From Kiritimatiellia bacterium (lineage in GTDB: Bacteria; Verrucomicrobiota; Kiritimatiellia; RFP12; DVOR01), in NCBI GenBank assembly GCA_900771325.1, contig CAAGNN010000134.1, forward strand, positions 1 through 7,364: a stretch of DNA of 7,364 nt. Direction: 5' to 3'. The position numbers and the translations under genes are program-made. Positions 5,234-7,364 of the stretch are shown one piece after another. The stretch's first letter is position 1. Every line of letters starts with the position of its first letter. The notes under the pieces were generated by a model. That model made no database searches. It had not been told where the DNA came from and saw nothing but the letters and a program-made list of their open reading frames with translations.

Positions 5234-6145
5234 ATGAATACACCCACGCCCCCCGGGCGCCGCGTTGCCAAGCCCCGCTCCGGCCGCAAGACCGCCCCTC
5301 ACGCCCGCCCTGCCCAGGCCCCCGCCGAAGTGCCGGCCGAAGCGCCCGCCCCCGAACAGCCGCCGGCCGAAGTGACGCCTGCCCCCGAGGTCGCCCCGGT
5401 TGCGCCCGTTGAAACACCGGCCCCCGCCGAAGTGCCGCCGCAGCCGGAGAGCGAGCCGCAGCCGGAGAGCGAGCCGCAGATGCAGTCGGAGAGCGAAGCG
5501 CCCGCCCCGGCGCCTCAGCCGCAGCCGGTCGAGCCCCCCGAGCAGCCCTTCCAGCGCCGGTCGCGCGAAGATCGCCGCCGGGATGAGCGCCGTCAGCGCC
5601 GCGAGGAGCGCCGCCAGCAGAACCAGGCGCCCAAAATGCCCGCCGAGAAGCCTCAGCCGATGGGCCCTCAGCCGCGCGGCCTGACGCTCCTGGGTGCCAA
5701 AACCACCGTCTATAGCGACCATTACACCCCGGCCATCCTGGAGGCCTTCGAGAACCGCCACCCCGGCAACGACTTCTTCGTCAAGTTCAATTGCCCGGAG
5801 TTCACCTCCCTCTGCCCTATCACCAGCCAGCCGGACTTCGCCACGATCTACATCAGCTACATCCCTGACCGCAAGATCGTCGAGAGCAAGTCCCTCAAGC
5901 TCTACCTCTTCAGCTTCCGCAACCACGGCGCCTTCCACGAGGACTGCGTGAACACCATCCTAGAAGACCTCGTCCGCCTGCTGGCCCCGCGCTACATCGA
6001 GGTCTGGGGCAAGTTTATGCCCCGCGGCGGGCTCTCCATCGACCCCTACGCCAACTACGGCCGCCCCTCGACCCGCTGGGAGGAGTTTGCCCGTCAGCGC
6101 CTGCTGATGCACGACCTCGCGCCTGAGCGCGTCGACAACCGCTAA
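5234..6145 (+). CDS. queF: NADPH-dependent 7-cyano-7-deazaguanine reductase QueF with long N-terminal extension
   Basis: QueF reduces the nitrile preQ0 to the amine preQ1 with NADPH, a step of queuosine biosynthesis. The catalytic domain fills about residues 148-303 of 303 and is of the short, single-domain (YkvM-like) type. It has EFTSLCP (189-195) with nucleophile Cys194, Asp201 in QPDFA, the QueF motif ESKSLKLYL (217-225), FHED (234-237) and KFMPRGGLSIDPYANYG (260-276). Before it lie about 147 unusual residues: a Pro/Ala/Glu-rich stretch (about 20-107), including a tandem PQPESE repeat, then a highly charged Arg/Glu segment (108-128). Short-type QueF proteins are usually about 120-165 residues, so this almost doubles the protein. 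The ATG is preceded by AAAGAG at 5222-5227; a TTG at 5219 would add five residues. The gene lies 19 nt after dtd and 14 nt before queC. Confidence 0.94.
   Translation: MNTPTPPGRRVAKPRSGRKTAPHARPAQAPAEVPAEAPAPEQPPAEVTPAPEVAPVAPVETPAPAEVPPQPESEPQPESEPQMQSESEAPAPAPQPQPVEPPEQPFQRRSREDRRRDERRQRREERRQQNQAPKMPAEKPQPMGPQPRGLTLLGAKTTVYSDHYTPAILEAFENRHPGNDFFVKFNCPEFTSLCPITSQPDFATIYISYIPDRKIVESKSLKLYLFSFRNHGAFHEDCVNTILEDLVRLLAPRYIEVWGKFMPRGGLSIDPYANYGRPSTRWEEFARQRLLMHDLAPERVDNR
5441..5476 (+). repeat. 18-bp tandem duplication inside queF
   Basis: CAGCCGGAGAGCGAGCCG occurs twice, exactly and back to back (5441-5458 and 5459-5476), followed by a degenerate partial copy around 5477-5500. It encodes QPESEP twice in the disordered part of the QueF extension. 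The unit is a multiple of three, so copy-number change would keep the frame. Confidence 0.85.
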
Positions 6146-6146
6146 T

Positions 6147-6151
6147 GGAGG
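6147..6151 (+). promoter_or_regulatory. Ribosome binding site that decides the queC start
   Basis: GGAGG lies eight bases before the ATG at 6160. An alternative in-frame ATG at 6145, overlapping the queF stop as TAATG, would place this site inside the coding region and has no comparable site of its own. The 6160 start also puts the conserved PP-loop at the usual distance from the N-terminus. Confidence 0.75.
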
Positions 6152-6159
6152 GCCCACCG

Positions 6160-6825
6160 ATGAATCCCATCCTCGTCATCTTCTCCGGCGGGCAGGATAG
6201 CACCCTCTGCCTGATGAAGGCCATCGCCGAACGCGGGGCCGACAAGGTCCACGCAGTCACCTTCGATTACGGCCAGCGCCACGCCTTGGAGGTGCAGCTC
6301 GCCCAGGAGATCGCCCGCGAGCAGCACATCGCCTCGCACAAGGTCATCGCGGTGGATTGGTATCGCGAGATCACCCACAACTCGCTCCTGGATAAGTCGA
6401 TAACCATTGGCCGCGAGCCCGGCGCTCCCTTCCCCAACACCTTCGTGGAAGGCCGTAACGCCCTCTTCCTCCTCACCGCCGCCATCTACGCCAAGAGCCA
6501 GGGCATCACCGAGCTGATGATCGGCGTGAGCGATGCCGATTACAGCGGCTACCCAGACTGCCGCGAGCCCTTCATCCGCTCGATGAACGCCACCCTCAAC
6601 CTGGCAATGGACTGCTCCTTCACCCTCTACGCCCCCCTCCAGCACCTCACCAAAGCCCAAGAGTGGGCCCTCGCCGACCGCCTTGGCTGCCTGGACTACA
6701 TCCGCACGCGCACCCTCACCTGCTACGAAGGCATCCCCGGCGACGGCTGCGGTCAGTGCCCAGCCTGCAAGCTCCGCGCCGCCGGCCTGGCCGAATACCT
6801 CCGCACCAAGGGCCAGCGCCGATGA
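6160..6825 (+). CDS. queC: 7-cyano-7-deazaguanine synthase QueC
   Basis: QueC converts 7-carboxy-7-deazaguanine to preQ0 using ATP and ammonia, the step directly before QueF. The 221 residues match the family (about 220-235). They show the N-type ATP pyrophosphatase PP-loop SGGQDST (9-15), VTFDYGQRHALE (33-44), FVEGRNALFLL (95-105; many relatives have VPGRN), GVSDADYSGYPDCR (122-135) and the zinc-binding cysteines Cys188, Cys197, Cys200 and Cys203 in TCYEG and CGQCPAC. All catalytic features look intact. Adjacent queF and queC give the last two steps to preQ1; queD and queE are not in the window. The stop overlaps the next gene by ATGA. Confidence 0.96.
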   Translation: MNPILVIFSGGQDSTLCLMKAIAERGADKVHAVTFDYGQRHALEVQLAQEIAREQHIASHKVIAVDWYREITHNSLLDKSITIGREPGAPFPNTFVEGRNALFLLTAAIYAKSQGITELMIGVSDADYSGYPDCREPFIRSMNATLNLAMDCSFTLYAPLQHLTKAQEWALADRLGCLDYIRTRTLTCYEGIPGDGCGQCPACKLRAAGLAEYLRTKGQRR

Positions 6826-7364
6826 AGCGCCGCCTCTTCGCCCTCTGCGCCGCCCTCCTCCTCACCCTCTTCGCCGGCGCAGCCGAGGACCGCACCTTCC
6901 GCCGCGCCCAGCCCTCCCTGAACACCCTCGACCCCGCCTTCGGCGCCGACACCAGCGTCAACTGCGCGATGTCACTCCTCTTCGAGCCGCTCTTGGAGTA
7001 CGACTACACCGCGCGCCCCTACCGCCTCGTCCCCGCCGCCGCCGAGGCGATGCCCGAGGTCTCCGAAGACGGCACCACCTACACCTTCCACCTGCGCGAA
7101 GCCTACTACGCGCCCGACCCCTGCTTCGGCCAAGGCCAGCGCCGCCAAGTGCTCGCCGCCGACTTCGTCTACGGTTGGAAGCGCCTGGCCGATCGCCGCC
7201 TCGGCGGCTCGGGTGAGTGGCTCGTCAAGTGCATTGAGGGGATGGAAGCCTTTGCCGAAGCCTCCATCACCGGCGAAGAGACCGACTATTCGCGCGACGT
7301 TCCCGGCCTCCAAGCCCTCGATGCGCGCACCCTCCGTGTCCGCCTCACCCGCCCGAACAACCAG
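6822..7364 (+). CDS. ABC transporter solute-binding protein, family 5 (oligopeptide-binding type), 3'-truncated by the window
   Basis: An open frame starts at the ATG overlapping the queC stop and runs without a stop to the window edge (181 codons). It begins with a Sec signal peptide: MKRR, a Leu/Ala-rich core, and probable cleavage near AGA-A at about residues 18-21. The mature start follows the SBP_bac_5 pattern: LNTLDPAFGADTS (33-45), LLFEPLLEYD (52-61), LVPAAAEAMPEVSEDGTTYT (69-88), FHLREAYYAPDPCF, then LAADFVYGWKRLAD. This resembles OppA/DppA-type periplasmic proteins that bind peptides or similar solutes for an ABC importer. Full members are about 500-600 residues, so roughly two thirds is missing here. 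The ligand cannot be told. Codons end in C very strongly (Ala: 19 GCC, 5 GCG, 1 GCA). Permease and ATPase genes may follow downstream. Confidence 0.88.
   Translation, partial: MKRRLFALCAALLLTLFAGAAEDRTFRRAQPSLNTLDPAFGADTSVNCAMSLLFEPLLEYDYTARPYRLVPAAAEAMPEVSEDGTTYTFHLREAYYAPDPCFGQGQRRQVLAADFVYGWKRLADRRLGGSGEWLVKCIEGMEAFAEASITGEETDYSRDVPGLQALDARTLRVRLTRPNNQ

Noticed and set aside
336..7364. Defence, CRISPR, phage or insertion-sequence system
   Set aside because: All coding space is taken by housekeeping-type genes. There are no repeat-spacer structures, transposase motifs or target-site duplications.

Overview
This is a GC-rich, Gram-negative-type bacterial segment. All recognisable genes lie on the plus strand and appear to form one tightly packed transcription unit. 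The order ddl-ftsQ-ftsA-ftsZ is the distal end of a classic division and cell-wall (dcw) cluster. A predicted lipoprotein and a periplasmic binding protein imply an envelope with a periplasm. The highly divergent FtsZ, together with this gene order, makes me lean towards the Verrucomicrobiota/Lentisphaerota/Kiritimatiellota group. That placement is a low-confidence inference; no rRNA or other decisive marker is present.

Layout. Positions 1-335 hold no convincing gene. They contain a GC-rich repeat array with a 22-bp period and a 66-bp higher-order period, a C-rich tract whose complement is a strong G-quadruplex motif, a run of GCTAACC heptamers, and an extended -10 promoter just before ddl. 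Next come D-Ala-D-Ala ligase (336-1232), FtsQ (1245-2120), FtsA (2132-3328) and a divergent FtsZ (3332-4483). A small lipoprotein (4502-4762), D-aminoacyl-tRNA deacylase (4759-5214), QueF with a long low-complexity N-terminal extension (5234-6145) and QueC (6160-6825) follow. The window ends inside an oligopeptide-binding-type ABC transporter solute-binding protein (6822-7364, truncated by the window edge). Gaps between genes are at most about 19 nt. Two junctions are ATGA overlaps, and I see no internal terminator.

How the genes fit together. Ddl makes the D-Ala-D-Ala dipeptide for peptidoglycan. FtsQ, FtsA and FtsZ are divisome parts: FtsA is the membrane anchor for FtsZ, and FtsQ links to the septal wall machinery. 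Dtd, QueF and QueC act on tRNA: Dtd clears mischarged D-aminoacyl-tRNA and the other two make the queuosine precursor preQ1. The solute-binding protein begins what is probably a peptide uptake gene.

The observation most worth following is the FtsZ homologue. It sits in the normal ftsZ position and keeps the C-terminal FtsA-binding-like peptide, but several residues that FtsZ uses to bind and hydrolyse GTP are replaced. Other points of interest are the fusion-like N-terminal extension of QueF, the structured repeats upstream of ddl, and a marked shift from G-ending to C-ending codons along the operon. Apart from FtsZ the genes look like ordinary family members, and I see no defence, CRISPR or mobile system here.
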